Shown piece by piece: positions 54,402-63,943 of a DNA stretch of 64,000 bases (its first letter is position 1; each line of letters opens with the position of its first letter). The notes beneath the pieces are model-generated. The model saw only the letters and a list, made by a program, of their open reading frames with translations. It was not told the origin of the DNA and searched no databases. The position numbers and the translations under genes were made by a program. This DNA comes from an uncultured Bacteroidota bacterium. GTDB taxonomy: Bacteria > Bacteroidota > Bacteroidia > AKYH767-A > OLB10. Location: assembly GCA_903881665.1 (NCBI GenBank), contig CAIRUC010000068.1, forward strand, positions 85,255 through 149,254, read 5' to 3'.

Positions 54402-55491
54402 ATGATACAAGAGCAATTAAAAGAAATTTCTGATCGTAGGGATGCTCTGAGGAGGCATCTTTGACGTCGATAACCGACTTCAACAAATTGCGCAGGAAGA
54501 ACAACTGACACATGCACCTGATTTTTGGGATGACCCAAAGCGCGCGGAACAGATTTTAAAAAATGTTAATTTAAAGAAAGAATGGACGAATGCTTTTCAA
54601 GAAGTATCATCGTCGATTGAAGATCTTTCGGTACTATTTGAATTTCAAAAAGCAGGAGAAGCAACCGAAGAGGAAGTAGACACTGCATATGCTACAACTG
54701 TTAAGTTAGCAGAAGAATTAGAATTCAAAAACATGTTAAGTGGTGAAGAAGATCGCTTAAGTGCGGTACTAACTATTAATTCCGGAGCAGGCGGAACGGA
54801 GAGTCAAGATTGGGCATCGATTTTACTTCGCATGTATTTACGTTGGGCTGAACGACACAACTATAAAGTAACAGAGATTGACTATCAAGATGGAGATGGG
54901 GCTGGTATTAAATCAGCAACGTACGAAATTGAAGGGAATTTTGCATACGGATATTTAAAAAGTGAAAATGGCGTACATCGATTAGTGAGAATATCGCCGT
55001 TCGATTCGAATGCACGTAGACACACCTCCTTTGCATCGGTATATGCTTATCCATTAATTGACGACGAAATCAATATTGAAATCAAAGATGCTGACATTTC
55101 GATTCAAACATCGCGATCGGGAGGAGCAGGAGGACAAAACGTAAATAAAGTAGAAACGAAAGTGCAATTAACGCATCATCCCACTGGAATAGTTGTTGTT
55201 TGTCAAGTAGAACGTACACAAGGGGGAAATAAAGAAAGAGCGATGCAGATGTTACGATCACAGCTCTACGAATTAGAATTAAGAAAACGAAACGACGCAA
55301 AGCAAGCAACAGAAAACAGTAAGAAAAAAATAGAGTGGGGAAGTCAGATACGGAGTTATGTTTTACATCCGTACAAACTAGTAAAAGACAACCGTACCGA
55401 CTATGAAACCTCCGATACTGGAGCAGTATTAGACGGAGAGATTGATGAATTCATTAAAGCATTTTTGATGGAAAATTCGGAGGTGGGATAA
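54402..55491 (+). CDS. prfB: Peptide chain release factor 2, programmed +1 frameshift
   Basis: RF2 releases peptides at UGA and UAA. Translation begins at 54402 and runs 20 codons to CTT at 54459-54461, followed by an in-frame TGA C (54462-54465). A +1 slip skips T54462 and continues GAC GTC, giving a 362-residue protein (54402..54461 joined to 54463..55491), close to the normal RF2 length. The site AGGAGG CAT CTT TGA C copies the classic arrangement: a Shine-Dalgarno-like AGGAGG three bases before the CTT slip codon and a poor TGA C stop. Downstream are [10 protein letters not shown], the SPF tripeptide that reads UGA (near residue 199) and the catalytic GGQ ([11 protein letters not shown], Gln about 245). 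Because RF2 competes with the slip, this is autoregulation. Confidence 0.97.
54450..54465 (+). promoter_or_regulatory. prfB frameshift site
   Basis: AGGAGG (54450-54455), one CAT codon, CTT slip codon (54459-54461), then TGA C (54462-54465). Spacing is the same as in the E. coli prfB site. Confidence 0.95.
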
Positions 55492-55671
55492 CGAGGTTTA
55501 CGGTTTGCGGTTGGCTGACACGATTCAAGGAGTAAAACATAGTGTGATAGTTATGATATAGATTGAAATTGCAACTTACAATACCAAAAAATAGAGTACA
55601 AAAGTTAAAAACAAAAATTCCTTAGTCTTATAAACGAACGATTAAATAAGGTTAAGACAAAAAACCATACA
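55492..55671. other. Gap between prfB and fumC with a short repeat
   Basis: GAGGTTTACGGTTTGCGGTT (from 55493) is a short direct-repeat patch (GGTTTACGGTT / GGTTTGCGGTT), similar to repeats known, from memory, in Bacteroidota gaps. No gene, terminator or clear promoter for fumC was found in the rest. Confidence 0.4.
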
Positions 55672-57078
55672 ATGAATTACCGCATAGAAAAAGACACGAT
55701 GGGAACAGTGCAGGTTCCAGCGAATGTTTACTGGGGAGCGCAAACACAACGCTCTATTGAAAATTTCAAGATTGCACAAGACATAAATAAGATGCCGAAA
55801 GAAATTATTCGTGCATTTGCCATATTAAAAAAAGCAGCAGCAATTACGAACTTCGAAGCAGGTATCTTAACAAAAGAAAAATGTGATTTAATTGGTCAAG
55901 CATGTGATGAAATATTAGCAGGTCAATTAGCTGATCAGTTTCCATTAGTAGTATGGCAAACAGGATCGGGAACCCAAAGCAACATGAACATAAATGAAGT
56001 AGTTGCATACCGTGCTCACGTATTACAAGGAGGTGATTTAATGGACGAGAAGAAAGTTGTTCATCCAAATGATGATGTAAACAAATCACAATCATCGAAT
56101 GATACCTTTCCGACCGCTATGCACATTGCTGCATATAGTATATTAATGGAAACCACATTGCCTGGATTACGACAGTTAAGAGATACCCTTGCAGCGAAGT
56201 CGAAAGAATTCATGCACATTGTAAAAATAGGAAGAACACATTTAATGGATGCTACTCCATTAACACTAGGACAAGAACTAAGCGGATACGTATCACAATT
56301 AACGCATGGAATTCGTGCCATTGAAAACACACTACCACATTTAGCAGAATTAGCGTTAGGAGGAACAGCAGTAGGCACGGGAATTAATACACCGAAAGGT
56401 TATTCTGAAAACGTAGCGACCAACATTGCTAAGTTATCGGGACTACCCTTTATAACAGCAGAAAATAAATTTGAAGCATTAGCGGCACACGATGCCATTG
56501 TTGAATCACATGGGGCATTAAAAATGGTAGCTGTAAGCTTAATGAAAATCGGCAATGATATTCGTTTATTAGCATCGGGACCTCGATGTGGGATTGGGGA
56601 ATTATTTATTCCCGACAACGAGCCAGGTTCCTCAATAATGCCAGGCAAAGTAAATCCTACGCAATGTGAAGCCATGACAATGGTTGCCGCACAAGTTATG
56701 GGAAATGATGTTGCGATAGGAATTGGAGGAGCATCAGGACATTTTGAACTAAATGTATTTAAACCAGTAATGATCTACAATTTTCTTCACTCAGCAAGAT
56801 TAATAGGAGATGTTTGTGTATCATTTAACGATAAATGCGCAATAGGCATTGCTCCGATAGAAGAGAACATTAAGAACAATCTTAACAACTCATTGATGCT
56901 AGTAACATCATTAAACACACATATTGGATATTACAAAGCTGCCGAGATTGCACAAACGGCGCATAAGCAAGGCAAGACACTAAAAGAAACTGCAATTGAA
57001 TTAGGCTACTTAACATCAGAGCAATTTGATGAATGGGTAGATCCGCTAACAATGGTAGGAGAACTTATTAAAAACTAA
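55672..57078 (+). CDS. fumC: Fumarate hydratase class II
   Basis: FumC converts fumarate and malate in the TCA cycle and is iron-free. The 468-residue protein has the family start [19 protein letters not shown], the substrate-binding [13 protein letters not shown] and [39 protein letters not shown] (catalytic His region) and the signature [16 protein letters not shown] (about residues 321-336). It is three bases from the next gene, pyrC, and both continue into a DUF4296 lipoprotein gene, a likely three-gene unit. Confidence 0.97.
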   Translation: MNYRIEKDTMGTVQVPANVYWGAQTQRSIENFKIAQDINKMPKEIIRAFAILKKAAAITNFEAGILTKEKCDLIGQACDEILAGQLADQFPLVVWQTGSGTQSNMNINEVVAYRAHVLQGGDLMDEKKVVHPNDDVNKSQSSNDTFPTAMHIAAYSILMETTLPGLRQLRDTLAAKSKEFMHIVKIGRTHLMDATPLTLGQELSGYVSQLTHGIRAIENTLPHLAELALGGTAVGTGINTPKGYSENVATNIAKLSGLPFITAENKFEALAAHDAIVESHGALKMVAVSLMKIGNDIRLLASGPRCGIGELFIPDNEPGSSIMPGKVNPTQCEAMTMVAAQVMGNDVAIGIGGASGHFELNVFKPVMIYNFLHSARLIGDVCVSFNDKCAIGIAPIEENIKNNLNNSLMLVTSLNTHIGYYKAAEIAQTAHKQGKTLKETAIELGYLTSEQFDEWVDPLTMVGELIKN

Positions 57079-57081
57079 AAG

Positions 57082-58422
57082 ATGTCGTCGAAAACGATAA
57101 TACGCAATGTCGGTATAGTGAATGAAGGACTCATTCGCCATACCGACATTTGCATTAAAGAAGGGCGCATTGAACGTATTGGAAACATCCCATCGAGCCC
57201 TGAAAACTACACTGAAATCAACGGGGAGCAATTGCATTTACTTCCTGGTTGCATTGACGATCAAGTACATTTTCGTGAACCTGGCTTAACGCACAAGGGA
57301 GAAATTTATACTGAATCAAGAGCTGCAATTGCTGGAGGCATTACTACTTATATGGAAATGCCGAATACAAATCCGCAAACAACAACGCAAGCATTACTTC
57401 AAGATAAATACAACCGTGCTGCAGAGTGTTCACTTGCTAATTACTCATTTTTTATGGGCGTTACGAATCACAATTTTGAGGAAGTCGTAAAAACAAATCC
57501 GAAGAATGTGTGTGGCATAAAAATTTTTATGGGATCGAGTACAGGCGACATGTTAGTAGATGACCGACATTTATTAAACAAACTATTTGCCGAAGCGCCA
57601 ACATTAATTGCGGTGCATTGTGAAGACGAAAGAACAATAAAAGAAAATCTTGCAAACGCAATTAATAAATATGGAGATGCTATTCCTATGGAAGAGCATC
57701 CAATTATCAGAAGTGCGGAAGCCTGTTACAAATCCTCCTTTTTAGCAAAATCACTTGCCGAAAAACATAATAGCAGATTACACATCCTTCATATATCAAC
57801 CTCTATAGAAACTGAATTATTCAGAAATGATATTCCTTTAAGCGAAAAAAAAATTACTGCGGAAGCGTGTATACATCATTTATGGTTTAGTGATGAAGAT
57901 TACAAAACCAAGCAAGAATGGATAAAATGGAATCCAGCTGTAAAAACAAAAAATGACCGCGAAGCAATTCGCAAAGCTCTATTAGACGATCGTATTGACA
58001 TAATTGCAACAGATCATGCGCCACACACTATGGCAGAAAAAAAGCAAAAGTATGGGTCATGTCCATCGGGAGGGCCATTGGTACAACATGCGCTCCCTGC
58101 CCTACTCGACTTTGTAAAAGAAGGGTGGATTTCAATAGAGAAAGTAGTTGAAAAGACAAGTCATTCGCCAGCCATTTGTTTTCAGATACATGAAAGAGGT
58201 TTTATTAGAGAAGGTTATTTTGCAGACTTAGTACTTGTGAATTTAAACAAGCCCACTATAGTGAACAAAGAAAACATTCTTTACAAATGTGGATGGTCGC
58301 CATTTGAAGGGCATACATTTTCATCAGCAATAGAAAGCACTTTTGTAAATGGGCATTTAGCCTATTCGAATGGAGTATTTAATGAAAATAAAATAGGGCA
58401 ACGCATAACATTTAATCGATAA
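57082..58422 (+). CDS. pyrC: Dihydroorotase
   Basis: PyrC closes carbamoyl-aspartate to dihydroorotate in pyrimidine synthesis. The 446-residue amidohydrolase has CIDDQVHFREPGLTHKGE (residues 57-74), CGIKIFMGSSTG (the Lys that becomes carboxylated, about 151), AVHCEDERT, RLHILHIST and IATDHAPHT (catalytic Asp, about 314). The usual first metal pair HxH is QxH here (Gln61, His63). I believe this substitution is common in Bacteroidota class I-like dihydroorotases, so activity is still expected. It starts 3 bp after fumC and ends 1 bp before the lipoprotein gene. Confidence 0.93.
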   Translation: MSSKTIIRNVGIVNEGLIRHTDICIKEGRIERIGNIPSSPENYTEINGEQLHLLPGCIDDQVHFREPGLTHKGEIYTESRAAIAGGITTYMEMPNTNPQTTTQALLQDKYNRAAECSLANYSFFMGVTNHNFEEVVKTNPKNVCGIKIFMGSSTGDMLVDDRHLLNKLFAEAPTLIAVHCEDERTIKENLANAINKYGDAIPMEEHPIIRSAEACYKSSFLAKSLAEKHNSRLHILHISTSIETELFRNDIPLSEKKITAEACIHHLWFSDEDYKTKQEWIKWNPAVKTKNDREAIRKALLDDRIDIIATDHAPHTMAEKKQKYGSCPSGGPLVQHALPALLDFVKEGWISIEKVVEKTSHSPAICFQIHERGFIREGYFADLVLVNLNKPTIVNKENILYKCGWSPFEGHTFSSAIESTFVNGHLAYSNGVFNENKIGQRITFNR

Positions 58423-58423
58423 C

Positions 58424-58780
58424 ATGAATAATACATTCATTCAATTCCTTTTGATTTCCAGCATACTTTTAACGGCATCTTGTTCGCAGCAAAAAGAAGA
58501 AATTCCTTCTAATGTAATGCCTCAAAAAAAGATGATAGCAGTTCTTGCTGCCGTACATTATACGGAAGCCACAATTCAGCTACGCAATTTAAACTACTCT
58601 GATAGCACTCGAAAAATTGCCTATGGCTATTACAAAGAAGTTTTTCAACGAAATAAAATAACACCTCAACAATTTAAAGAAAGTTTTACATGGTATAAAA
58701 ATCATCCAGAAGTGATGAAAGAATTATACAAGGCCGTGATTACAAATTTAAGCGAAGAGCAAACAAAAAAAAGAAAATAA
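58424..58780 (+). CDS. DUF4296 lipoprotein
   Basis: The 118-residue protein has a lipobox (LISSILLTASC, Cys20) and a single DUF4296 domain: VMPQKKMIAVLAAVHYTEATIQL near the start of the mature part (residues about 31-53), then YYKEVFQRNKITPQQFKESFTWYKNHPEVMKELY. It is a helical periplasmic lipoprotein typical of Bacteroidota, with unknown function. It is the third gene after fumC and pyrC and ends at the bidirectional terminator at 58782. Confidence 0.88.
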   Translation: MNNTFIQFLLISSILLTASCSQQKEEIPSNVMPQKKMIAVLAAVHYTEATIQLRNLNYSDSTRKIAYGYYKEVFQRNKITPQQFKESFTWYKNHPEVMKELYKAVITNLSEEQTKKRK

Positions 58781-58781
58781 A

Positions 58782-58809
58782 AAAGGGTCGGCTAAAAAGT
58801 CGACCCTTT
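58782..58809. terminator. Bidirectional terminator between the DUF4296 and S9 peptidase genes
   Basis: A perfect 9-bp stem (AAAGGGTCG / CGACCCTTT) with a 10-nt loop and T-rich tracts on both sides lies between the convergent genes. Confidence 0.88.
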
Positions 58810-58814
58810 CATTT

Positions 58815-60872
58815 TTATTTCTTGAGATAAGTGTCTAGCCATTCGAAAAAAACACGTTGCCAAAGAATACTATTTTGTGGCTTTAGAATATGATGACCTT
58901 CATCAGGGAAATACAAGAAACGAGAAGGTATATTATTCATCTGGGCAGCTGTAAAGGCTTCAATTCCTTGATTAAGCGGAACGCGAAAATCTTTTTCATT
59001 ATGAATTACTAAGATGGGGGTATCCCAATTTTTAATAAATCTATTCGGAGAAAACTGTTGATAGCTTTTTGGTTGAGGCGTATTCCAATAAGGGCCATCC
59101 ATATCGTGATTAGCAAAGAACAATTCTTCTGTACACAAGAATTCCGACTCTAGGTTAAACACTCCGCAATGCGAAATAAAAGCCTTGAAACGTTTATTGT
59201 GATGTCCGGCAAGCCAATACACGCTATAGCCACCGAAACTCGCCCCAACAGCCCCTAAGCGGTCTTTATCTACATACGGCTCCTTGCTTACATCATCAAT
59301 TGCGGACAAAAGATCATTCATTGCCTGACCACCCCAATCACCTTTAATTTCATCATTCCATTCTTCACCGAAAGATGGTAATCCGCGTCGATTAGGAGCA
59401 ACTACGATATATCCATTAGCGGCCATTAAACTAAAATTCCAACGATACGAGAAAGATTGACTAACTACACTTTGCGGCCCCCCTTGACAGAACAATAATG
59501 TAGGATATTTTTTTGCCGGATTAAAATCAGGAGGATATACCACCCAAACAAGCTCTTCTTTACCATCAGTAGTTTTCACCATTCGTTTCACTACATTACT
59601 CTTTTTCACCCCGCCCCAAACAGGATCCGTTACATTTGTAATTCTAGTAGGGGCCCCGGTAGTCAAATTAATGGAATACAATTCAGAAGGCATAGTCATA
59701 TCTACTCGAGAAGCGACAACATTAGCATTTTTTCCCATACCCGATACCGTTATTTCATTGTAATCGGCCTGATCAAACGTTAATTGTTTAATTGGTGTTT
59801 TACATTTAGAATCCAAATCATATGAAAAAACTTGATGCGTTGCGTATATAGGCGAAAGGAAATATAGCATTTTAGAATCGGCTGTCCATTCAACAGCTTC
59901 CACATTATAATCGAATTTAGTAGTAAGGTCTATCCTTTTTTTGTCAGCAAAATTATAAACGAACAAGCGATTACGATCTGACTCATATCCGGGTGTTTCC
60001 ATGCTATGCCACAAAATATTTTTACTATTGGGGGACCAAACCGGATCGTTATCATAACCATTCATTCCTTCGGTAAGGTTCGTTGTTTTGCCGGAAGCAA
60101 CATCATACAAATAGATGTCAGAATTTGTACTTACAGCATCCTCCTTCCCCCATAACTTCTTAGAAGTATAAGCTAATGTTTTGCCATCAGGAGAAAAAGC
60201 AATTTGCTCATCACCGCCAAAAGGACCTGTAGGAGAATCCCAGCGTTCGCCTGCCATAATATCTGTAGGCGTTCCTATAAATTTCCCATTCGCATAATTT
60301 ACAACAAAAACGTGGCTATAAGCGTAATCATGCCACGCATTCCAATGTCGGAACATAAGTCCATCAATAATTCGTGCACCATCCGTTTTTGGTAAATCGG
60401 GATAAATTTCACTAGGTTTCTTATCGAGTTTAACGTCAGCAGAAAACCAAACAGACCCTAACGTTCCTGCATATCCGAAATTACTAATACCACCCAAAAT
60501 AAATGAAACTTGTGACTTTCCAGAACCATCAGGATTCATTTCCCATAGTTGACTATCGCCATTTTTATCATTCTGAATAAATCCTATTTTTTTTCCATCG
60601 GGACGCCAGCGAGCTGCCCCTTCATCTTCTGAAGAGCTTGCTAATGCTATAGGATTTGCTCCTTGAGGAGCAACAGCATAAATATCACCCTGACTTTTAT
60701 TTGAAGGAACATCATAATTTCGGACATTAAAAAGTACCATCTTTCCGTCTGGGGAAAGGCGAGGATCAGAAACGCGTCCGAGCTTCCACAATAATTCGGG
60801 CGTTACTACAGTTTGAGCATGTAGCAACAAAGTAAATGCAGATAATACTGCGATAGATACTAATTTTTTCAT
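58815..60872 (-). CDS. S9-family prolyl oligopeptidase/acylaminoacyl peptidase, secreted
   Basis: The 685-residue protein has a signal peptide (MKKLVSIAVLSAFTLLLHAQ). A beta-propeller of PD40/WD-like repeats follows (LSPDGKMVLF, WRPDGKKIGF, FSPDGKTLAY, WSPNSKNILW, WTADSKMLYF). The alpha/beta-hydrolase domain has VVAPNRRGLPSFGEEW, the nucleophile GASFGGYSVYW (Ser about 544), and the end DEGHHILKPQNSILW containing the catalytic His; NEKDFRVPLNQGIEAF holds the Asp. Such enzymes cut short peptides; this one should act in the periplasm. It is read alone. Confidence 0.93.
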   Translation of the reverse strand: MKKLVSIAVLSAFTLLLHAQTVVTPELLWKLGRVSDPRLSPDGKMVLFNVRNYDVPSNKSQGDIYAVAPQGANPIALASSSEDEGAARWRPDGKKIGFIQNDKNGDSQLWEMNPDGSGKSQVSFILGGISNFGYAGTLGSVWFSADVKLDKKPSEIYPDLPKTDGARIIDGLMFRHWNAWHDYAYSHVFVVNYANGKFIGTPTDIMAGERWDSPTGPFGGDEQIAFSPDGKTLAYTSKKLWGKEDAVSTNSDIYLYDVASGKTTNLTEGMNGYDNDPVWSPNSKNILWHSMETPGYESDRNRLFVYNFADKKRIDLTTKFDYNVEAVEWTADSKMLYFLSPIYATHQVFSYDLDSKCKTPIKQLTFDQADYNEITVSGMGKNANVVASRVDMTMPSELYSINLTTGAPTRITNVTDPVWGGVKKSNVVKRMVKTTDGKEELVWVVYPPDFNPAKKYPTLLFCQGGPQSVVSQSFSYRWNFSLMAANGYIVVAPNRRGLPSFGEEWNDEIKGDWGGQAMNDLLSAIDDVSKEPYVDKDRLGAVGASFGGYSVYWLAGHHNKRFKAFISHCGVFNLESEFLCTEELFFANHDMDGPYWNTPQPKSYQQFSPNRFIKNWDTPILVIHNEKDFRVPLNQGIEAFTAAQMNNIPSRFLYFPDEGHHILKPQNSILWQRVFFEWLDTYLKK

Positions 60873-60909
60873 ATTTAAGTTGTAAACAGTTCAAATTTCA
60901 GAAAAAAAA

Positions 60910-61491
60910 TCATAGTTCCATATTATTATAGACAAACGAGCTATCTAGCTCGACAACCTTACCTGACGAAGGATTTTCCATTCGTAAATTTCCTATAGCA
61001 ACTCTCACAAGACGCAAAGTAGGGAAACCGACAGCGGCAGTCATTTTACGTACTTGACGATTTTTCCCCTCAGTAAGCGAGAGCTCAATCCAAGTATCAG
61101 GAACAGTTTTACGATATCGGACAGGAGGAAAACGTTCGGGCAAATCGGGGGTGTCAATTTTAGTTGCTTTGGCAGGACGCGTAACATGATTTTTTCCCTC
61201 AACTTTAATTACAACACCTTTCATTAATTTCACTATTGCATCATCCGTAATTATCCCTTCCACTTGTATTAAATAAGTACGCCAATGTCCATTTCTCGGA
61301 TGAAGCAGCTTCTGATTTAAACGAGTATCATTCGTTAAGATTAATAGTCCTTCACTATCTGCATCAAGTCGACCAACAGGATAAACATCCTTTGGAAATT
61401 CAAACAAAGTGCTTAACCCCTTCTTATTGCCTTCTTCAGTAAACTGAGAAAGCACATTAAATGGTTTATAGATTAAAAAGTACCTAAACAT
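60910..61491 (-). CDS. rluE: 23S rRNA pseudouridine synthase, RluE-like
   Basis: The RsuA/RluE family modifies rRNA uridines. The 193-residue protein lacks the N-terminal S4 domain of RsuA or RluB, which favours RluE. Key motifs are RYFLIYKPFNVLSQ at the start, PVGRLDADSEGLLILTND (catalytic Asp in GRLDADSEGL, about residue 42), WRTYLIQVEG, and EGKNRQVRKMTAAVGFPTLRLVRVAIG. It lies between the S9 peptidase and recX; no operon link is obvious. RsuA-like relatives cannot be fully excluded. Confidence 0.85.
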   Translation of the reverse strand: MFRYFLIYKPFNVLSQFTEEGNKKGLSTLFEFPKDVYPVGRLDADSEGLLILTNDTRLNQKLLHPRNGHWRTYLIQVEGIITDDAIVKLMKGVVIKVEGKNHVTRPAKATKIDTPDLPERFPPVRYRKTVPDTWIELSLTEGKNRQVRKMTAAVGFPTLRLVRVAIGNLRMENPSSGKVVELDSSFVYNNMEL

Positions 61492-61535
61492 AAATACAAA
61501 GATGATAAAATGTAATGAAAGAAAAACAAAGCAAA

Positions 61536-62024
61536 CTAATCTTGAAACTCATCGCCCTTAAGCGCCGACCAAACTAAATCAGACTCAAATCCACGCGACA
61601 CCAAATAATTTGCAAGTTTATATTTTCTTTTAAATGGCTCCTTCTCCTTCTCTTCGTCTTCTCTTTTTTTCAGAACTTTACGCATGCCATTCAAATAATC
61701 ATGATCACTAATAAGATTCAACGCTTTTTTAATACAATAATCAGATACACGCTTATGCTTCAATGCTATTTTAATTTTTTCTTTACCCCAATTCAATTGA
61801 CGAAATTTACCTCCGGCGAAAGCGATAGCAAAACGTTCCTCATTTAAAAAACCATCTGAAATTACTCTAGAAATAATTTGCTCAACATCGGATTGATGCA
61901 AGCCATAATCATACAATTTATCGCGCACCTCTTGTTGGCTACGCTCTTGAAAAGCACACCATCGACATATCTTTACAAAAGATTGTTCGGGCGTAAACGT
62001 TTTTTTATTTCGCTTCTCCTCCAT
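61536..62024 (-). CDS. recX: Regulatory protein RecX
   Basis: RecX limits RecA filament growth. The 162-residue protein is made of three-helix repeats with the family marks: ICRWCAFQERSQQEVRDKLYDYG, IISRVISDGFLNEERFAIAFAGGKFRQLNWGKEKIKIAL, and YLVSRGFESDLVW near the end, the last repeat. It is slightly longer than the E. coli protein because of a charged insertion (REDEEKEKEPFKRKYK). It lies apart from recA, which is not in the window, and ends 45 bp before the rluE-like gene. Confidence 0.88.
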   Translation of the reverse strand: MEEKRNKKTFTPEQSFVKICRWCAFQERSQQEVRDKLYDYGLHQSDVEQIISRVISDGFLNEERFAIAFAGGKFRQLNWGKEKIKIALKHKRVSDYCIKKALNLISDHDYLNGMRKVLKKREDEEKEKEPFKRKYKLANYLVSRGFESDLVWSALKGDEFQD

Positions 62025-62057
62025 CGAGAATTACATTCTTATCGTTACGAAAAATAT

Positions 62058-63815
62058 TCAATTAGGAATCGCGGCTATTAATTTTTTTGTATAATCTGAT
62101 TTAGGATTATTATACACATCTTCGGCATTACCAAGTTCCTCAATTTTCCCTTTATTCATAACAAGAATTCGATCACTCATATATCGAACAACTGATAAAT
62201 CATGAGAGATGAAAATATACGTTAATCCTTGTTCATTCTTCAACTGATTCAATAAATTAAGTACTTGAGCTTGAACGGAAACGTCGAGTGCTGAAACAGA
62301 CTCATCGCAAATAATAAATTCAGGATTAAGCGACAACGCTCTAGCGATACAAACACGCTGTCGTTGACCACCAGAAAACTGGTGAGGATACCGATCAAAA
62401 TGATCCTCTAACAAGCCAACCTTTAAAAGTAATTCTTTAACCTTCTTTTTTCGATTCGTATCATTCTCGTATAAACCATGCACCTGCATTGGCTCCATGA
62501 TGGCGGCTCCAACAGTCATGCGTGGATTTAGACTTGAATACGGGTCTTGAAATATCAATTGCATTTGTTTACGCAAAGCTCTCAACTTTTTAGAATCAAG
62601 ATCTCTGATTTTTATTCCATTATAAATAACATCGCCAGATGTGGGTTCTATCAACCGAAGTATAGATCGACCTAACGTAGTTTTACCACAGCCCGATTCA
62701 CCAACTAATCCTAAAGTTTCTCCTGGATACACTTCGAACGATACATGGTCAATCGCCTTCACTAACTGTGTTGCCTTACCGAAAATATTTTTTTTAGTAG
62801 CAAAATTCAGTTCAAGGTTATGCACAGAGAGCAATGGCTTTTTTTTATAAATATTTTCTCTACGTTTACTATTAATTGAAGGATCCGCTTTTAAATTAGC
62901 GAGCAAATCGTTAATTTTCATTCCGGTTTCAGAGAAGCCGCCATCGGCATTCACCTTCATAAAATCAGAAATCACAGGAAGCCGTTGTAATCCCACATGA
63001 TTAACGGGTCGACATGCCAACAAACCTTTGGTATATGGATGTGTAGGATTATTTAAAATATCAATAGCGTTACCTTCTTCAACAACATTGCCTTTATACA
63101 TCACGAGCACCTGATCTGCAATTTGAGAAATGACACCCAAATCATGGGTAATGAAAACAATTCCCATACCTGTTTCCTGCTGCAACTCTTTCAACAAATC
63201 AAGAATAGCTGCCTGTACAGTCACATCGAGTGCCGTAGTTGGCTCATCAGCAATTAATATTCGTGGATTACAGGAGATCGCCATTGCGATCATCACACGT
63301 TGTTTTTGCCCGCCAGAAATCTGATGAGGATACGCATCGAACATCTCCTCTGGTCGTGGTAGTTTTACTTTTTTAAATAAGCTAATGGTTTCAGTTTTAG
63401 CCTGACTTTTCGATACTTTTTTATGCAATCGAATAACTTCGGCAACCTGATCTCCGCACGTAAAAACGGGATTCAATGACGTCATTGGCTCTTGAAATAT
63501 CATTGCAATTTCATTGCCTCTATATTTCCTAATATGAGATGAAGAAAGCGCTAATAAATCAACTTCCTCGCCTGATTTAGAACTAAGAACTGCTGAACCT
63601 GAGGTGATTCTTCCTGGAGGTTCTGCAATTAGTCGCATAAGCGACAAAGAAGTCACCGATTTTCCTGACCCAGACTCTCCAACAATACCCAAGGTTTGTC
63701 CTTCCCTTATTGAAAACGAGATATTATTCACTGCAACAAAATCTCGTTCATCGTTTTTAAAAACGGTAGTTAGATTACTAACCCGTAATAAAACATTTGT
63801 ATCAATTGTCGACAT
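62058..63815 (-). CDS. Double-ATPase ABC transporter protein (DppD-DppF-type fusion)
   Basis: Two complete ABC ATPases are fused in 585 residues. The first has [17 protein letters not shown] (about 51), [26 protein letters not shown] and [16 protein letters not shown]; the second has [18 protein letters not shown] (about 370), [29 protein letters not shown] and [15 protein letters not shown]. The oligopeptide/dipeptide (Opp/Dpp) family C-terminal signature appears after each. The second Walker B has Ser for Pro after the Glu. Oligopeptide uptake is the expected role, though no permease or binding protein gene is nearby. The linker at about 280-330 is divergent. Confidence 0.92.
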   Translation of the reverse strand: MSTIDTNVLLRVSNLTTVFKNDERDFVAVNNISFSIREGQTLGIVGESGSGKSVTSLSLMRLIAEPPGRITSGSAVLSSKSGEEVDLLALSSSHIRKYRGNEIAMIFQEPMTSLNPVFTCGDQVAEVIRLHKKVSKSQAKTETISLFKKVKLPRPEEMFDAYPHQISGGQKQRVMIAMAISCNPRILIADEPTTALDVTVQAAILDLLKELQQETGMGIVFITHDLGVISQIADQVLVMYKGNVVEEGNAIDILNNPTHPYTKGLLACRPVNHVGLQRLPVISDFMKVNADGGFSETGMKINDLLANLKADPSINSKRRENIYKKKPLLSVHNLELNFATKKNIFGKATQLVKAIDHVSFEVYPGETLGLVGESGCGKTTLGRSILRLIEPTSGDVIYNGIKIRDLDSKKLRALRKQMQLIFQDPYSSLNPRMTVGAAIMEPMQVHGLYENDTNRKKKVKELLLKVGLLEDHFDRYPHQFSGGQRQRVCIARALSLNPEFIICDESVSALDVSVQAQVLNLLNQLKNEQGLTYIFISHDLSVVRYMSDRILVMNKGKIEELGNAEDVYNNPKSDYTKKLIAAIPN

Positions 63816-63887
63816 CAGGGGTGAAAATTAATCAAAAGATTTTAAATATTGATTTCATATAGTGTGATTAGCCCACCCTAAAAAAAG

Positions 63888-63912
63888 AACGGCTCCCTTT
63901 TGGGGAGCCGTT
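63888..63912 (-). terminator. Terminator after the gene at the window end
   Basis: A perfect 10-bp stem (AACGGCTCCC / GGGAGCCGTT) with a 5-nt loop and T-rich sequence on both sides. On the minus strand it follows the stop codon at 63944 by about 32 bp. Confidence 0.88.
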
Positions 63913-63943
63913 TCTTTTTAATGATCGTTATTTGAACGACTAA

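Noticed and set aside
54733..55491. A truncated RF2 starting at an internal ATG
   Set aside because: The upstream 20 codons and +1 slip site restore a full-length RF2; truncation is not needed.
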